50,140 nucleotides of DNA from Lentimicrobium sp. L6 (GCF_013166655.1 NZ_JABKCA010000039.1:1-50140); one strand, 5' to 3'. Shown: positions 16,338 to 25,772, counted from the first letter of the stretch. Notes: generated by a model not told the origin, from the letters alone. A program made the numbers and translations.

Positions 16338-17589
16338 CTTCTTCTGTGTTTTCTACAATCTTATAAACTTTATCTCCTCTTCTTACCAATTCCTTGGTTT
16401 TAAAAGAAACCGCTTCTCCTTTATTAGCTTGTGATACTATCTTTAAATCAACTCGCATTTCATTTACCACATCCTCATAAACACCAGTGGTTGGACCAAT
16501 GATATTGATTTCATCACCAGCCAATAGCTCATTGGTCTGAATCTTCACTTCTGCAACGCCTATTTTTGTAAAGTAATTGGTGATATTTCCTAAAAAAAGT
16601 TTCTTCTTGGTCGCTTGATTACCATAGCGCTCTGTCCACTCTCCTGTTTTTCTACCTAGATAATAACCATCCCAGAATCCTCTATTATAAACTTCCCCAA
16701 GTTCTTCGTTCCATTTGACTATTTTTTCTTGGGTATACGCTCCAGTCAACCATGCATCAGCTGCTTCACGATAAACTTTTGTTACTGTCTTTACGTATTC
16801 GGGAGAGCGGCCTCTGCCTTCAATTTTCAGAACTCGAACACCTGCTTTGAGGATTCTATCGATAAAGTCTACTGTTTTCAAATCTTTTGGTGACATGATA
16901 TACTCATTATCCACTTCCAGTTCTAATCCACCATCTTTATCTTTTACATCGTAAGGACGACGACAAGGTTGTAAGCAAGCGCCTCTATTGGCGGAGCTAT
17001 TCATGGTATCGAGGCTGATATAACACTTGCCAGAAACGGCCATACAAAGCGCACCATGGGCAAATATCTCAATCTGTACCAATTCCCCTGAGGGGCCTTT
17101 TATTTGTTCTTTTTCTATGGCATCGGTGATGGCTTTTACCTGCTTCAAGTTTAGCTCGCGAGCTGTTACCATCACGTCAGCAAATAAGCTATAAAACTTC
17201 ACCGCCTCTATATTGGTAATATTGGCCTGGGTAGACATGTGGATTTCCATACCTTTGGAAAAAGCATAGTGAATAACGGATTGATCAGAAGCAATAATAG
17301 CAGTAATTCCATGCTCTTTTGCTGCATCTATCACTTTTTTCATTTCCTCTAATTCCGCATCATATACCACAGTATTTAGGGTGATATAAGATCTGATATT
17401 ATGCTCTTTACAAATTCCTACTATTTTTACTAAATCCTCTATTCCGAAGTTTTTTGAGGACTTGCTGCGCATATTTAATTTACCAATCCCAAAATATACA
17501 GAGTTGGCTCCACCTTGTATGGCAGCCATTAAAGATTCATAAGAACCCACAGGAGACATAATCTCCACAGCATGAGATGTTTTAAGCAT
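16330..17589 (-). CDS. Peptidase U32 family protein (probable tRNA/rRNA hydroxylation factor)
   Basis: 419 residues from the ATG at 17589, which follows a TAnnTTTG box; a longer reading would need TTG inside the promoter. The U32 signature EIFAHGALCMAVSGKCYIS is present near residue 165-185, with the following Cys pair (GACLQPCRRPYD) that in TrhP/YegQ-like and RlhA-like proteins is thought to help hold an iron-sulfur cluster. The fold start, VEIMSPVGSYESLMAAIQGGA, is the family TIM-barrel opening. Members of this size act in RNA hydroxylation using prephenate, rather than as collagenases; which RNA is modified cannot be told here. Operon partner is the sugar transferase. Confidence 0.9.
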   Translation of the reverse strand: MLKTSHAVEIMSPVGSYESLMAAIQGGANSVYFGIGKLNMRSKSSKNFGIEDLVKIVGICKEHNIRSYITLNTVVYDAELEEMKKVIDAAKEHGITAIIASDQSVIHYAFSKGMEIHMSTQANITNIEAVKFYSLFADVMVTARELNLKQVKAITDAIEKEQIKGPSGELVQIEIFAHGALCMAVSGKCYISLDTMNSSANRGACLQPCRRPYDVKDKDGGLELEVDNEYIMSPKDLKTVDFIDRILKAGVRVLKIEGRGRSPEYVKTVTKVYREAADAWLTGAYTQEKIVKWNEELGEVYNRGFWDGYYLGRKTGEWTERYGNQATKKKLFLGNITNYFTKIGVAEVKIQTNELLAGDEINIIGPTTGVYEDVVNEMRVDLKIVSQANKGEAVSFKTKELVRRGDKVYKIVENTEEDD

Positions 17590-17616
17590 GTATTCGGTGT
17601 TTTTAATATTCGGCTG

Positions 17617-17624
17617 CAAAAATA
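17617..17624 (-). promoter_or_regulatory. -7 box of the U32 gene
   Basis: TATTTTTG on the minus strand fits TAnnTTTG exactly, 27 nt before the ATG at 17589. No clear -33 TTTG is seen. Confidence 0.6.
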
Positions 17625-17639
17625 GTTTTTTTTAAGGAA

Positions 17640-17987
17640 GTGAAAGGTATGTGTTTTTGCTTGGTTTTGGGCTGTTTTTATTTATTGGAGGATGTTAATA
17701 TTTAACGAAAAGCCTCAAATCCGCGAATAATAAAAATGTATCTCTTAGCGGAACTTTGAGTCTCCTTTGTGTTTTTTGTGAAATAGCTTTAGTATGATTT
17801 ATGATAATGGGAATGTAAATATATCACGAAAAGTCGCCAAGTCGCGAAAGTTTATATATGCGGATGAAGATTTTAATTGGCTCACGCAAAGCCGCAGAGC
17901 TTATTAGTGTTTATTCAGAAAAAAATTTGTTTGTTTCAATTCGTGTATTCGTGGTAACTATTTTTTTCAAATTCTTACCAGCTCATA
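17640..17987. other. Gene-free region with repeat-like motifs
   Basis: No gene. It contains scattered motifs such as ACGAAAAGTCGCCAAGTCGCG (about 17822-17842), CACGCAAAGCCGCAGAGC (17883-17900) and CTTTGAGTCTCCTTTGTG (17754-17771), which look like degraded pieces of the CACAAAG/CTTTGTG type of intergenic element seen more clearly at 43150-43245. Confidence 0.5.
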
Positions 17988-19928
17988 CTATTCTACAATC
18001 ATTTTCTTAGTCTGGCATTCCTCATCCACACAAATGGTATAGAAATACACACCAGCTTTTAAATATTGAGCCTGAATGTTAATCACTTTAGCCTCCTCTA
18101 TTTTTCCTTCGAAGCTTTGGTAAACTGTATGGCCAAGCAAATCCGTAATTTCTATATTCACTTCTTTGGGTTCTTGGAAACTAGAGGTGATTTCTATTTT
18201 TGTTTCTCCAGAGAAGGGGTTTGGGGTGTTTTGGGAGATGCGAACATGAGGTGATTGCATTTCATTTTCTGTTATCTTATCAGCGCAACAGAGATAGTCA
18301 AAGGGTAATCGTAAACCATCTATATAATTATGTTTAATAGGGAGTGATGGGTTATTATATGCCCATTCTGATGGGCCTACACTTGTTGTCATTGGGAGTG
18401 CTAACATATAATTCCACCCATCTATATAAATATTTTCCGCCAAATACGGATAAAAATAGAACCCTTCATATAATGTGTTTTCAGTGAAGTTTTTGATATA
18501 AATTTCACCACCACCCAAGCATAGGCTTGCTCCAAAAATATCTGGGCTAATTAAACTATCTGCTCCTGATATTACATCGTCGTTCCAAGTAACTACATAA
18601 AAGCATTCTCCTCTTTCTTTTCCCATTTGTAAACGATGATCGAATCCTAGATTGCCAAACATGTTGGTTGAAACTCTTGTTTTTATCTTTGAAATAAAGA
18701 AAATATCTTGTAGTCCGTTTGGAGTGATTGTAAATTCAAATAAATGACCACCTAAGGCATCATCTTCTACCCAATTACCATCAGTTGGGTTCAATACATC
18801 TCCTTTTGTTGAACCATAAACATTAGCAACAATATGCAGTTTACCTTGATAGTCGACAATTCCTGGAAAATCCCTATCACCGTTAATAAAAGATGGCCTT
18901 ACAGTGCCAGGGTTTCCGTTTTCATCAATCCAAGGTTGTAAATATTCAGTTAATGCATAATGATCTTCCAAATTCAATTCTATTTCATTCCATGATTCAC
19001 CTTTATTTGTAGTATAAAAAACTTGTGGTTGGTAAACTCCGTATTCATAGGACTCATTGGTAACTCCAATCATCCACATATAACCAATACTCCCATCATT
19101 TGACCATGCTGACCAAGTAGTGTATAGCGCATATGCAAAGCCTTCATCAGGATCAATAAGCCAATCAGGCTGAACTGTATTTATTTCCCAATCATAGCCA
19201 TTTTCAGGGTTATTGGTAGTTCCCCTATAATGTTTAAGAATTTGGTTTTTTCCATATGCTCCAATACTCTCAAAATCTTGACCAAATATATAGGCTTCAC
19301 CGTCTTTAAAGGTCATGGAGGAACGAGCCCAATCGTTATCACCCTCCCAATTGTATATGTTTTCTTGGTAATTATTATTATTAATTTGAGAGGACACAAA
19401 TGCAGTATTTGACCATAGTTCATTTATTGAATCTTGCCCAACAACAAGAGAATAGAATTCTTCAAGATCATCACTTTCGTTTGGATTGATGAAAACGGCT
19501 GATGGATTGGTAATAAAATTGGAAGTCTGTGTTAAAAATGATTCATCCCAACTTACACCTTCAAATGAATATGCTGAAACTATAGTTCCTTTTTGATTTA
19601 TTTCAGAATATGATTCTGGATCGCCTTCAAATACCATCAAGAGGGCAAGATCATTAGTATTATTTAACCAATCAAATGATAATGGCCTTTGCTCAGAATT
19701 TAATATAGAAAATGCATTAGGTGATTTTCCTATATGAATCCGGCTAATATCGTTTTTTGAGTTATTATTATTTGGAAACTTAATATCCCTCTTAGGATAA
19801 TCCACCTTACTCTGACTAGGCTCCACCGGTTTCTTCATATATTTCCGATAGGATTCTTTAGATATTTGAGCTGAAGAAAGGGAAATGATTCCAAAAATAA
19901 GGGAAAAAAAGAGTAAAGTTTTTTTCAT
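17988..19928 (-). CDS. T9SS-sorted secreted protein with Asp-box-like repeats
   Basis: 646 residues from the ATG at 19928, chosen because it opens a standard signal peptide (MKKTLLFFSLIFGIISLSSA). The body includes TTNKGESWNEI, which resembles a BNR/Asp-box (S/T-x-D/N-x-G-x-S/T-W), SNDGSIGYMWMIG and several Trp-rich strands, so a sialidase-like beta-propeller is plausible but without recognisable catalytic residues. The last roughly 80 residues are a T9SS sorting domain (SQNTPNPFSGETKIEI, then AGVYFYTI, ending KKMIVE), unlike the SKLIK-ending sorting domains of the cargo family at 841-9584. No operon partner. Confidence 0.88.
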   Translation of the reverse strand: MKKTLLFFSLIFGIISLSSAQISKESYRKYMKKPVEPSQSKVDYPKRDIKFPNNNNSKNDISRIHIGKSPNAFSILNSEQRPLSFDWLNNTNDLALLMVFEGDPESYSEINQKGTIVSAYSFEGVSWDESFLTQTSNFITNPSAVFINPNESDDLEEFYSLVVGQDSINELWSNTAFVSSQINNNNYQENIYNWEGDNDWARSSMTFKDGEAYIFGQDFESIGAYGKNQILKHYRGTTNNPENGYDWEINTVQPDWLIDPDEGFAYALYTTWSAWSNDGSIGYMWMIGVTNESYEYGVYQPQVFYTTNKGESWNEIELNLEDHYALTEYLQPWIDENGNPGTVRPSFINGDRDFPGIVDYQGKLHIVANVYGSTKGDVLNPTDGNWVEDDALGGHLFEFTITPNGLQDIFFISKIKTRVSTNMFGNLGFDHRLQMGKERGECFYVVTWNDDVISGADSLISPDIFGASLCLGGGEIYIKNFTENTLYEGFYFYPYLAENIYIDGWNYMLALPMTTSVGPSEWAYNNPSLPIKHNYIDGLRLPFDYLCCADKITENEMQSPHVRISQNTPNPFSGETKIEITSSFQEPKEVNIEITDLLGHTVYQSFEGKIEEAKVINIQAQYLKAGVYFYTICVDEECQTKKMIVE

Positions 19929-20011
19929 GAGATATGGTTTTACAATATATAACACCAAATGTATAAAAAACGTTTTACAGATGCAACCTTAAATTCAAAA
20001 AGTATTTCTAA

Positions 20012-20040
20012 TAAAAAAACCCACTAGAAAACTAGTGGGT
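20012..20040 (-). terminator. Terminator of the proline dehydrogenase gene
   Basis: ACCCACTAG and CTAGTGGGT form a perfect 9-bp stem with a 4-nt loop. On the minus strand the stem is followed by TTTTTTTAT, 30 nt after the stop codon. Confidence 0.92.
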
Positions 20041-20069
20041 TGAAAATATTTTGTGTGTTTATCTTCTTT

Positions 20070-20981
20070 TTATCCTTTAAAGAAAATAGCCTTAATGATC
20101 AGCATGGCCATTTTAGGATTTTCTTTTAATCTACGTGTAGAATATCCAAACCATTCTTTACCAAATGGTACATAAACTCTCATGCGGTGGCCTTTATCCA
20201 TAATGCTTTTACGCAATGCTGGGGTTACACCATAAAGCATCTGGAATTCGTATTGGTCTGGTTTGTAATTATATTTTTCAATTAATTTATAAGCTCCATC
20301 TACCAAAGGCTTATCGTGAGTTGCAATGGCAGGATACATTCCTTTTTGCATCATATAATCTAAATCCTTGAGATAATGATCGTTCACCAAATCATAACCT
20401 TTAAAGGCTATTTCAGCAGGCTCTACATAAATTCCTTTGCAAATTCGATAGTTGATAGGATTGTCTTTAGAATGAATATCTTCTAATCCTTTAATATCGT
20501 CTAAAGTACGTTTCATATAAGCTTGTAAAACCAATCCTGTATTCTTAGGAAATTCTGCTTTTAATTTACGGAAAAGATCAATTTCTAGATCAGTACAAGG
20601 ACTGTCTTCCATATCTACTCTCACAAAGTTATTGAAGGAGGCGGCATAAGCTACAATCTCTCTGATATGTTTGTAAGCTACTTCTGCATCAATCAATAAA
20701 CCGAAAGAAGTAGGTTTTAAGGAGTAATTTCCTTGGATTTTAGCAGCCTCAGCAGCTTTAATTACCTCTAAATACTCTTTTTTATTAGCTTCAGCTTCAT
20801 TAAGATTCTCAATGAACTCACCTAATACATCAATAGTTGTTAGAATGCCTTCATCATTGAGTTTTTTTGCCGACTTAATGGCTTCCTCAATGGTTTCACC
20901 TGCAATATATTCCTTAGAAAAAAGCCATACCAGTTTCTTTGGCATATAAGGCAACATTCCAGCTATCATTTTGTTGAACAT
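20070..20981 (-). CDS. Proline dehydrogenase, single-domain
   Basis: 303 residues. It oxidises proline to pyrroline-5-carboxylate with FAD, passing electrons to the respiratory chain. The beta-alpha barrel motifs are visible: DMEDSPCTD, LQAYMKRT, YRICKGIYVEPAEIAFK, IATHD, FQMLYG, and the C-terminal YVPFGKEWFGYSTRRLKENP helix that binds proline and FAD. The length is that of the monofunctional enzyme; no P5C dehydrogenase domain or gene is adjacent. A TACATTTG box lies 47 nt upstream and a strong terminator follows, so it is monocistronic. Confidence 0.96.
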   Translation of the reverse strand: MFNKMIAGMLPYMPKKLVWLFSKEYIAGETIEEAIKSAKKLNDEGILTTIDVLGEFIENLNEAEANKKEYLEVIKAAEAAKIQGNYSLKPTSFGLLIDAEVAYKHIREIVAYAASFNNFVRVDMEDSPCTDLEIDLFRKLKAEFPKNTGLVLQAYMKRTLDDIKGLEDIHSKDNPINYRICKGIYVEPAEIAFKGYDLVNDHYLKDLDYMMQKGMYPAIATHDKPLVDGAYKLIEKYNYKPDQYEFQMLYGVTPALRKSIMDKGHRMRVYVPFGKEWFGYSTRRLKENPKMAMLIIKAIFFKG

Positions 20982-21027
20982 AACCCTTACATTTAAATTG
21001 TGAATACTTTAACGTTTGTGTCTGCGG

Positions 21028-21035
21028 CAAATGTA
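21028..21035 (-). promoter_or_regulatory. -7 box of the proline dehydrogenase gene
   Basis: TACATTTG on the minus strand fits TAnnTTTG. The flanking TTACATTTGCCGC is identical to the box before the barrel gene at 25765-26370. Confidence 0.6.
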
Positions 21036-21241
21036 ATATTTAGGACAATATACTTGCTATTTTCTAGATAAAAATATTGTCAGTAAAATACTGAATTACA
21101 AGTGGTAGGTGGAGGAGATTCAATGTTTGATGTTCAATGATTAAGGTTCATTGTTGAGTAGCGCTGAAAATATCTCTGTTTATCTGTGAGAATTTGTTAT
21201 TCCCTGTCATTCACATTAGACCTTTTCGTTTTAGGATAATT

Positions 21242-21432
21242 GCAAAGGATAGTAAAGAGTTGTAAAGCATAGTTGCTCGCTTTTGTTCCATTTTATCATT
21301 CAATCATTATATCATTTTATGGAGAATCGTAAAGAGAATTAAGGATTTGTAAAGATTAGTAAGGAATTGTAAAGTGAAGTAAGGGTGGAATGAGAGAAGA
21401 TAAGAAGGTGGAAATGATTGAATGAGGAAATG
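21242..21432. repeat. 10-bp-phased GTAAAG/GTAAGG array inside an inverted repeat
   Basis: Six hexamers at 21329, 21339, 21349, 21359, 21369 and 21379 alternate GTAAAG and (G/T)TAAGG with an exact 10-bp spacing; three more units of the same type and spacing are at 21242, 21252 and 21262. The long array is flanked by inverted 20-bp arms, 21289-21308 and 21413-21432 (18 of 20 match). No open frame of note. The rest of the 500-bp gap between 20982 and 21483 is AT-rich with only the promoter of the proline gene. Confidence 0.7.
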
Positions 21433-21483
21433 ATAGAATAGCCAGACTATTGTAGCATTAAATCATTATACCATTGTAAGAAA

Positions 21484-22017
21484 CTAAAACAAAGACAACT
21501 GAGAGGGGTTCCAACTGCCTTCTAGTTTTAGGAGTTTCTTTTTGGCTGAGAGGCCGCCGGCATAACCTACCAGTTTCCCATCACTGCCTATGATTCTATG
21601 GCAAGGAACAATGATTGATATGGCATTGGCACCGTTGGCAGTAGCTACTGCTCTGATTGCTTTTTCGTTGTTTAAGTCTTTGGATAATCCTAAATAGGTG
21701 TTGGTTTCCCCGAAAGGGATGGCTAATAGCGCTTCCCAAACTGTCTTCTGAAAATCGGAGCCTACTAGCAAAATAGGAAGGTCGAATTGGGTTCTTGTTC
21801 CACTAAAATACTCCTCTAACTGAATGATGGCTTTCTCAATAACTTCGCTATTACCTTCTTCATAGTCGGTTTTTAACTGAGTAAGAATCCTCTTGTCAAT
21901 CTGCGGTCTCATTTTTCGGAATCTCCAATCACAAAGACATAATCGGTCTTCGTAGGAACCTAGCATAAGTTCTCCATATGGAGTTTTGTGATATTTGATG
22001 AGGATGTTTTCTGACAT
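21484..22017 (-). CDS. ogt: Methylated-DNA--protein-cysteine methyltransferase
   Basis: 177 residues. It removes O6-methyl groups from guanine by transfer to its own cysteine. The active site VPCHRIIG is near residue 136-143 with the preceding GANAISII, and IPFGETNTY and AIRAVATANG of the DNA-binding winged helix are present. The N-terminal RNase H-like domain is present, so it is full length. The gene stands alone. There is no Ada-type regulatory domain. Confidence 0.95.
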   Translation of the reverse strand: MSENILIKYHKTPYGELMLGSYEDRLCLCDWRFRKMRPQIDKRILTQLKTDYEEGNSEVIEKAIIQLEEYFSGTRTQFDLPILLVGSDFQKTVWEALLAIPFGETNTYLGLSKDLNNEKAIRAVATANGANAISIIVPCHRIIGSDGKLVGYAGGLSAKKKLLKLEGSWNPSQLSLF

Positions 22018-22148
22018 GGAGTTTGTGATTTGTTTATTGGTGTAAAGATAGTTTGTTTTCGAGAATCTTTAAACCTTCATTACAAAACACTCCTGTAAAT
22101 AAATTGGGATTAGACATTACAATTTATGCAATAATGGCCAAAACCAAA

Positions 22149-22736
22149 CTAGAAATAAAAATTTACACCCAAAGCCAAACTCACCACTTGGTATAGCTTA
22201 ATCTGTCGAGAATTGAGCTTATACCAAAAAAAGGAATCCACCGAAACCACTTCAGCATAGCATTCTATTCCTTTAATGAAATACTTAGGATTGAGGTTTT
22301 TCTTGGCAGAAACTCCAGCTAGAAAGCAAAGATGAAAGGCATTGGGAGAATAATATCCACTTGGGTATTGGCAGGGGAGTTCCACAAATGAATTTCTTCC
22401 GGTTTCGTAACTAAAGGTAAAACCCAAGTAGGGAGTAAACTCCAAACCTAAATATTGTTTTCGTAAGAGTGGAAAAGTGTTTTTTAAGTTTAAGGTATGT
22501 ATTTCTGTATGGGCAAATTTTTTAGGCACATATCCATAAATAAACTCCGTCTGTAGTTTTTTCTTGAATAATTGATAAGCAAAACCTCCTGAAAAATAGC
22601 CTATATTCCCTGCAAATTGGACCTTAGCATAGTCAGGAATTATCCAGTGATGCTCTTGGCTTTCTGCTTTATTCTGTGACCATAAATCAGTGGTCAAAAG
22701 AAGAAAACTCATAAGGATGAATATGATTTTTTTCAT
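22149..22736 (-). CDS. Predicted outer-membrane or periplasmic protein
   Basis: 195 residues. Signal peptide 1-20 (ending in LWSQ), then alternating hydrophobic/polar strands with many aromatic residues (YLGLEFTPYLGFTFSYETG, FHLCFLAGVSAKK) and a C-terminal aromatic ending (LGVNFYF), the pattern of a small 8-strand outer-membrane barrel. I do not recognise a family. The gene lies between the ogt gene and the broken metallophosphoesterase gene on the same strand. Confidence 0.7.
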   Translation of the reverse strand: MKKIIFILMSFLLLTTDLWSQNKAESQEHHWIIPDYAKVQFAGNIGYFSGGFAYQLFKKKLQTEFIYGYVPKKFAHTEIHTLNLKNTFPLLRKQYLGLEFTPYLGFTFSYETGRNSFVELPCQYPSGYYSPNAFHLCFLAGVSAKKNLNPKYFIKGIECYAEVVSVDSFFWYKLNSRQIKLYQVVSLALGVNFYF

Positions 22737-22889
22737 GTTTTACATTGCTGTATTCAGTGGTCCTTGATCGGAGTCGAAAGGCCCACTTTCTATGCTGTAA
22801 AAGCTAAATTTATGGAGCTACTTAAGAACTATCATTTGCTTTATCAACTACTAAATTTGCTCAATATTTAACTCATATTTGAGACCTTC

Positions 22890-23714
22890 TCAATTAGCAT
22901 TTTCTATTCTGTAAATAATGGTTTCTTGATTTACAGATATTTTAGCATATTCTGTATTCTTGGGCCATGGAACCACCAAATAGGGAATACCATCCTTATA
23001 ATAATCTCTAGAGAGGTAAGAATGCGTATGACCGTGTATGGATAGAGAAACATTGTTGTCTGCCATTATTTTTGCATACTTCGCCTCTGAATCTTCATCA
23101 AACTGGTCACCAAAAGGAGGAATGTGAGCAATTACAAATTGATGTTCATATTGGTTTTTTTCTTGTAATTTGGATGCTAGCCAATCAAAATCTGGTGTTC
23201 TATTGCTTTCCCAAAATACATCATCGAACATGATGAAATGGGAGTTCTGAAAAACAAAATCATAATTGGTTTCTCCAAACATTTGTGCATATATTTTCTC
23301 TCCATTGGCATTATAATCGTGATTCCCTATGAGGTTTTAATAGGGCTTGTTTAGGTCTTTCATCACAGAATAAAAAAGCTCATACTCCGTCAATAGGGCT
23401 TGATCAGAAATATCTCCAGCGATAATCACAAAGTCGATTTCATCATCATTATTGATTTGTTTCACAATGCTGGCCAAACTGGTATAATGATAATGTACAT
23501 CGGCAATTACCCCAAAAGAAAATTCTGAAGGGGATTTGAATTGATTACTGATACCCTGTAGCTGAATCTCATTGGTATTTAGCTGATCATTTTCCACATT
23601 GGCATCATAGGGGCTGTACTCGAATAATTTACTGCAGGATTGACTTCCTAAAAGAATGATTGTAGAAAAGACCCCTAAGACGAAGTATCGTAATATGCAT
23701 GGTGATATTTTCAT
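22890..23714 (-). pseudogene. Metallophosphoesterase lipoprotein interrupted by an in-frame TAA
   Basis: One reading frame of 275 codons with a single TAA at 23337-23339. Upstream of it: a lipobox-type signal peptide (ILLGSQSC, residues about 20-27), then DVHYHY and GDISD metal-binding motifs, ending KPY. Downstream, in the same frame without any shift: LIGNHDYN (the GNHD motif), VIAHIPPFGD and HGHTHS. Together these are the five conserved blocks of calcineurin-like phosphoesterases, so the parts belong to one protein. The stop lies just before the catalytic GNHD, so the first half alone would be inactive; the second half could start at the ATG at 23282 but lacks half of the metal site. Either a recent nonsense mutation or a sequencing error. 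Confidence 0.85.
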
Positions 23715-23807
23715 CGTATTTGTGTATTAATTATTAATTATCCTGAACAGACTCAGAGTTGAAATGGTTTGATTATACTTAAATCGTTTATTAGTCAAAT
23801 CATGAAT

Positions 23808-23833
23808 AAAAAAATTAACGAGTTACCCCGTTA
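23808..23833 (-). terminator. Terminator overlapping the end of the TetR gene
   Basis: On the minus strand TTAACG (within the last codons) and CGTTAA (including the stop codon) form a stem with a GGGGTAACT-type loop, followed by TTTTTTTATT. The stop codon sits in the 3' arm of the stem. Confidence 0.7.
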
Positions 23834-24393
23834 ATTAATATTTCTGCAACTTTTTCCAAAGGTGGATTCGTCTTTCTTGGATTGTCTTTCAAGAAATAAG
23901 TGAGTTCCATTCCTTTAAGCAGCATGATGATGGTATCTAAAGCCACATCAAAGTCTGAAGGGTTTTTAAACACCCCTTCTTGAATCCCTTGTTCAATAAT
24001 GATTCTGAGCTGAGCTTTTTCCCAATTGTCAATATTTTCTCTTAAATCATCAATAAAATCGTAATGCTCAAAAAAATCAGCACGCACTGTTTCATTATAG
24101 TTTACAGCATTAGCAATGGTATCCATCCTCACCACAATATACTGCTTGAGTTTATCAACTGCCAGCATTTCTTTGTTCTGACTGATCTTATTCAAGATGG
24201 TTTGAAGATTAGTTAACTCTCTTTTAACCACCTCTGTAAATAAGATTTCCTTACTATGAAAATGATAATATAGCGAGCCTTTAGCTTTACGAGCAATTTT
24301 GGCAATTTCATCCATGGATGTTTTATTAAACCCATAACGACCAAATAATTTGGTGGCTACTGTTAAGATCTTATCTTTTGTTTTGTCGCTCAT
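23815..24393 (-). CDS. TetR/AcrR-family transcriptional regulator
   Basis: 192 residues. The N-terminal DNA-binding domain (about 5-55) shows LFGRYGFNKTSMDEIAKIARKAKGSLYYHFHSKE split around the recognition helix (GSLYYHF); the helical ligand-binding C-terminal half is variable, as usual. It represses target genes until it binds a small molecule. No transporter or enzyme gene is divergently placed beside it: the neighbours are the broken phosphoesterase gene and a CotH gene on the same strand, so its target is not evident. Confidence 0.94.
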   Translation of the reverse strand: MSDKTKDKILTVATKLFGRYGFNKTSMDEIAKIARKAKGSLYYHFHSKEILFTEVVKRELTNLQTILNKISQNKEMLAVDKLKQYIVVRMDTIANAVNYNETVRADFFEHYDFIDDLRENIDNWEKAQLRIIIEQGIQEGVFKNPSDFDVALDTIIMLLKGMELTYFLKDNPRKTNPPLEKVAEILINGVTR

Positions 24394-24425
24394 TCGTATT
24401 TCCTGACTATATTAGTTTTTCGGTA

Positions 24426-24457
24426 CAAACTTAAAAGAAGTTTATGAATTGTGCAAG
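24426..24457 (-). promoter_or_regulatory. Promoter of the TetR gene
   Basis: Minus-strand CTTG (24454-24457) and TAAGTTTG (24426-24433) with a 20-nt spacer resemble TTTG / TAnnTTTG, about 33 nt before the ATG. Confidence 0.55.
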
Positions 24458-24548
24458 AGTTTTAAGAATAATTAATTCATATTGTTTTGATGACGATAGA
24501 TATGATAAAATGTCTTTGGAACAATTCGATGAAAAAGGAGTCTAAAGA

Positions 24549-25772
24549 CTAGTGTATTTTATAATGATCTCCAAAATTGCGATAACGCATTTCAAATTGC
24601 TCTTGCAATCTTTCCAGTTCATAATACCAAGCTATATGGTCTCTAGGAATATCGTATTTGGCCATATTATATTTGATCTCATCCTCTATTCTATTGGCAT
24701 TCTTCTCCACAATGGATTTAAAAAGATTTGGACTGGCTTGATGATAAATTTCTTTTTGTCTTCGCTTTAAACTTGTCGCAAAATCAGCATCGGTTTTTAA
24801 GGTATCGAATAATTTCTTAAGAAATCCATTATAGCCAGTCTCGTCCACAAAAAGTCTATCTGCACTAGCTGCAAAGTCCATATCATATAGGAAGAATCTA
24901 AATTTGCCATTGGGACCCACATTATAGATTTCCACATTATTATAAGGCCAATCGCTATTGCCAATAAAATCCTCAAAAATGATATAATCTGCAAAGCAAT
25001 TTAAATCTATATTGTTCAGCAGAAAATCTGAATCCTTGGTATGAACAGCCTCTATTAAATTATTGATGATTTGCTCGTTACCACTGCCAAACTCTAAAAC
25101 TTCTTGTCCGTCTCTAATATGTGATATCTTCAAAATGTTCACCTCATCATTATCCACATTCAGGAGCTTTCCCAAACTATTATCATCTTTTTCAGTACGC
25201 AAATTGAGGAGGCCATAGAAGGATTCATTCAGAAATACTTGAACAGGTTGATGATAACTTAACTCCAAATCGAGACCTAGTTGGATGGCCAAATCAGTAA
25301 ACGAGATGTCTTTGACAAAGGTGCCATATAAATCGTTTCCCGAATTCCTCAGGCTTATTTTTTTTAATTCATTAATTGAATGGTTTGGCAGCAATTGATC
25401 AACTTGTAAAATGGGAGAGGATATGTTATTCACTTTCTTTTTAAACTTTACTTTCAGACTTTTAAGAGGATAAAAAACAGTAGATGTCCCTTTTATTTTG
25501 AGTTCTATCTTTTTGTCTTTTATTATACTTTGGTCTTGAGAGAAATAGGAAAAAAAAGCATCTATTTCCACATCAGAAGAAGGATGATGCATCATGGAAT
25601 CAAGTAAAACAGTATCCGCAGTTATGTGAATCACATTCAAAGCTGTTTGAATATTTTCTATGGTTAAAGCTGCTGGATCTATACTATATTCTTCATTTAC
25701 TATGTATTTTGTGCATGAGAATAGGCATAAAAACATAATGAGTATGCTAATAATGATTACTGGTTTAGTCAT
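24549..25772 (-). CDS. CotH-kinase-family lipoprotein (copy 1)
   Basis: 407 residues. Signal peptide with lipobox (LCLFSC, Cys20), so surface or periplasmic lipoprotein. The CotH domain shows the family order: ELKIKGTSTVFYPLKSLKVKF (nucleotide-loop region), ISLRNSGNDLYGTFVKD, VQVFLNESFYGLLNLRTEKDD, DWPYNNVEIYN and FRFFLYDMDFA, whose Asp residues match the metal-binding and catalytic positions of CotH protein kinases. Family enzymes phosphorylate secreted proteins. It overlaps the upstream barrel gene by 8 bp. It is paralogous along its whole length to 26571-27794 (both 407 residues). Confidence 0.9.
   Translation of the reverse strand: MTKPVIIISILIMFLCLFSCTKYIVNEEYSIDPAALTIENIQTALNVIHITADTVLLDSMMHHPSSDVEIDAFFSYFSQDQSIIKDKKIELKIKGTSTVFYPLKSLKVKFKKKVNNISSPILQVDQLLPNHSINELKKISLRNSGNDLYGTFVKDISFTDLAIQLGLDLELSYHQPVQVFLNESFYGLLNLRTEKDDNSLGKLLNVDNDEVNILKISHIRDGQEVLEFGSGNEQIINNLIEAVHTKDSDFLLNNIDLNCFADYIIFEDFIGNSDWPYNNVEIYNVGPNGKFRFFLYDMDFAASADRLFVDETGYNGFLKKLFDTLKTDADFATSLKRRQKEIYHQASPNLFKSIVEKNANRIEDEIKYNMAKYDIPRDHIAWYYELERLQEQFEMRYRNFGDHYKIH

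Noticed and set aside
21329-21384. Possible CRISPR array
   Set aside because: Units are 6 bp on a 10-bp period, far too short for CRISPR repeats and spacers, and no cas gene is present.
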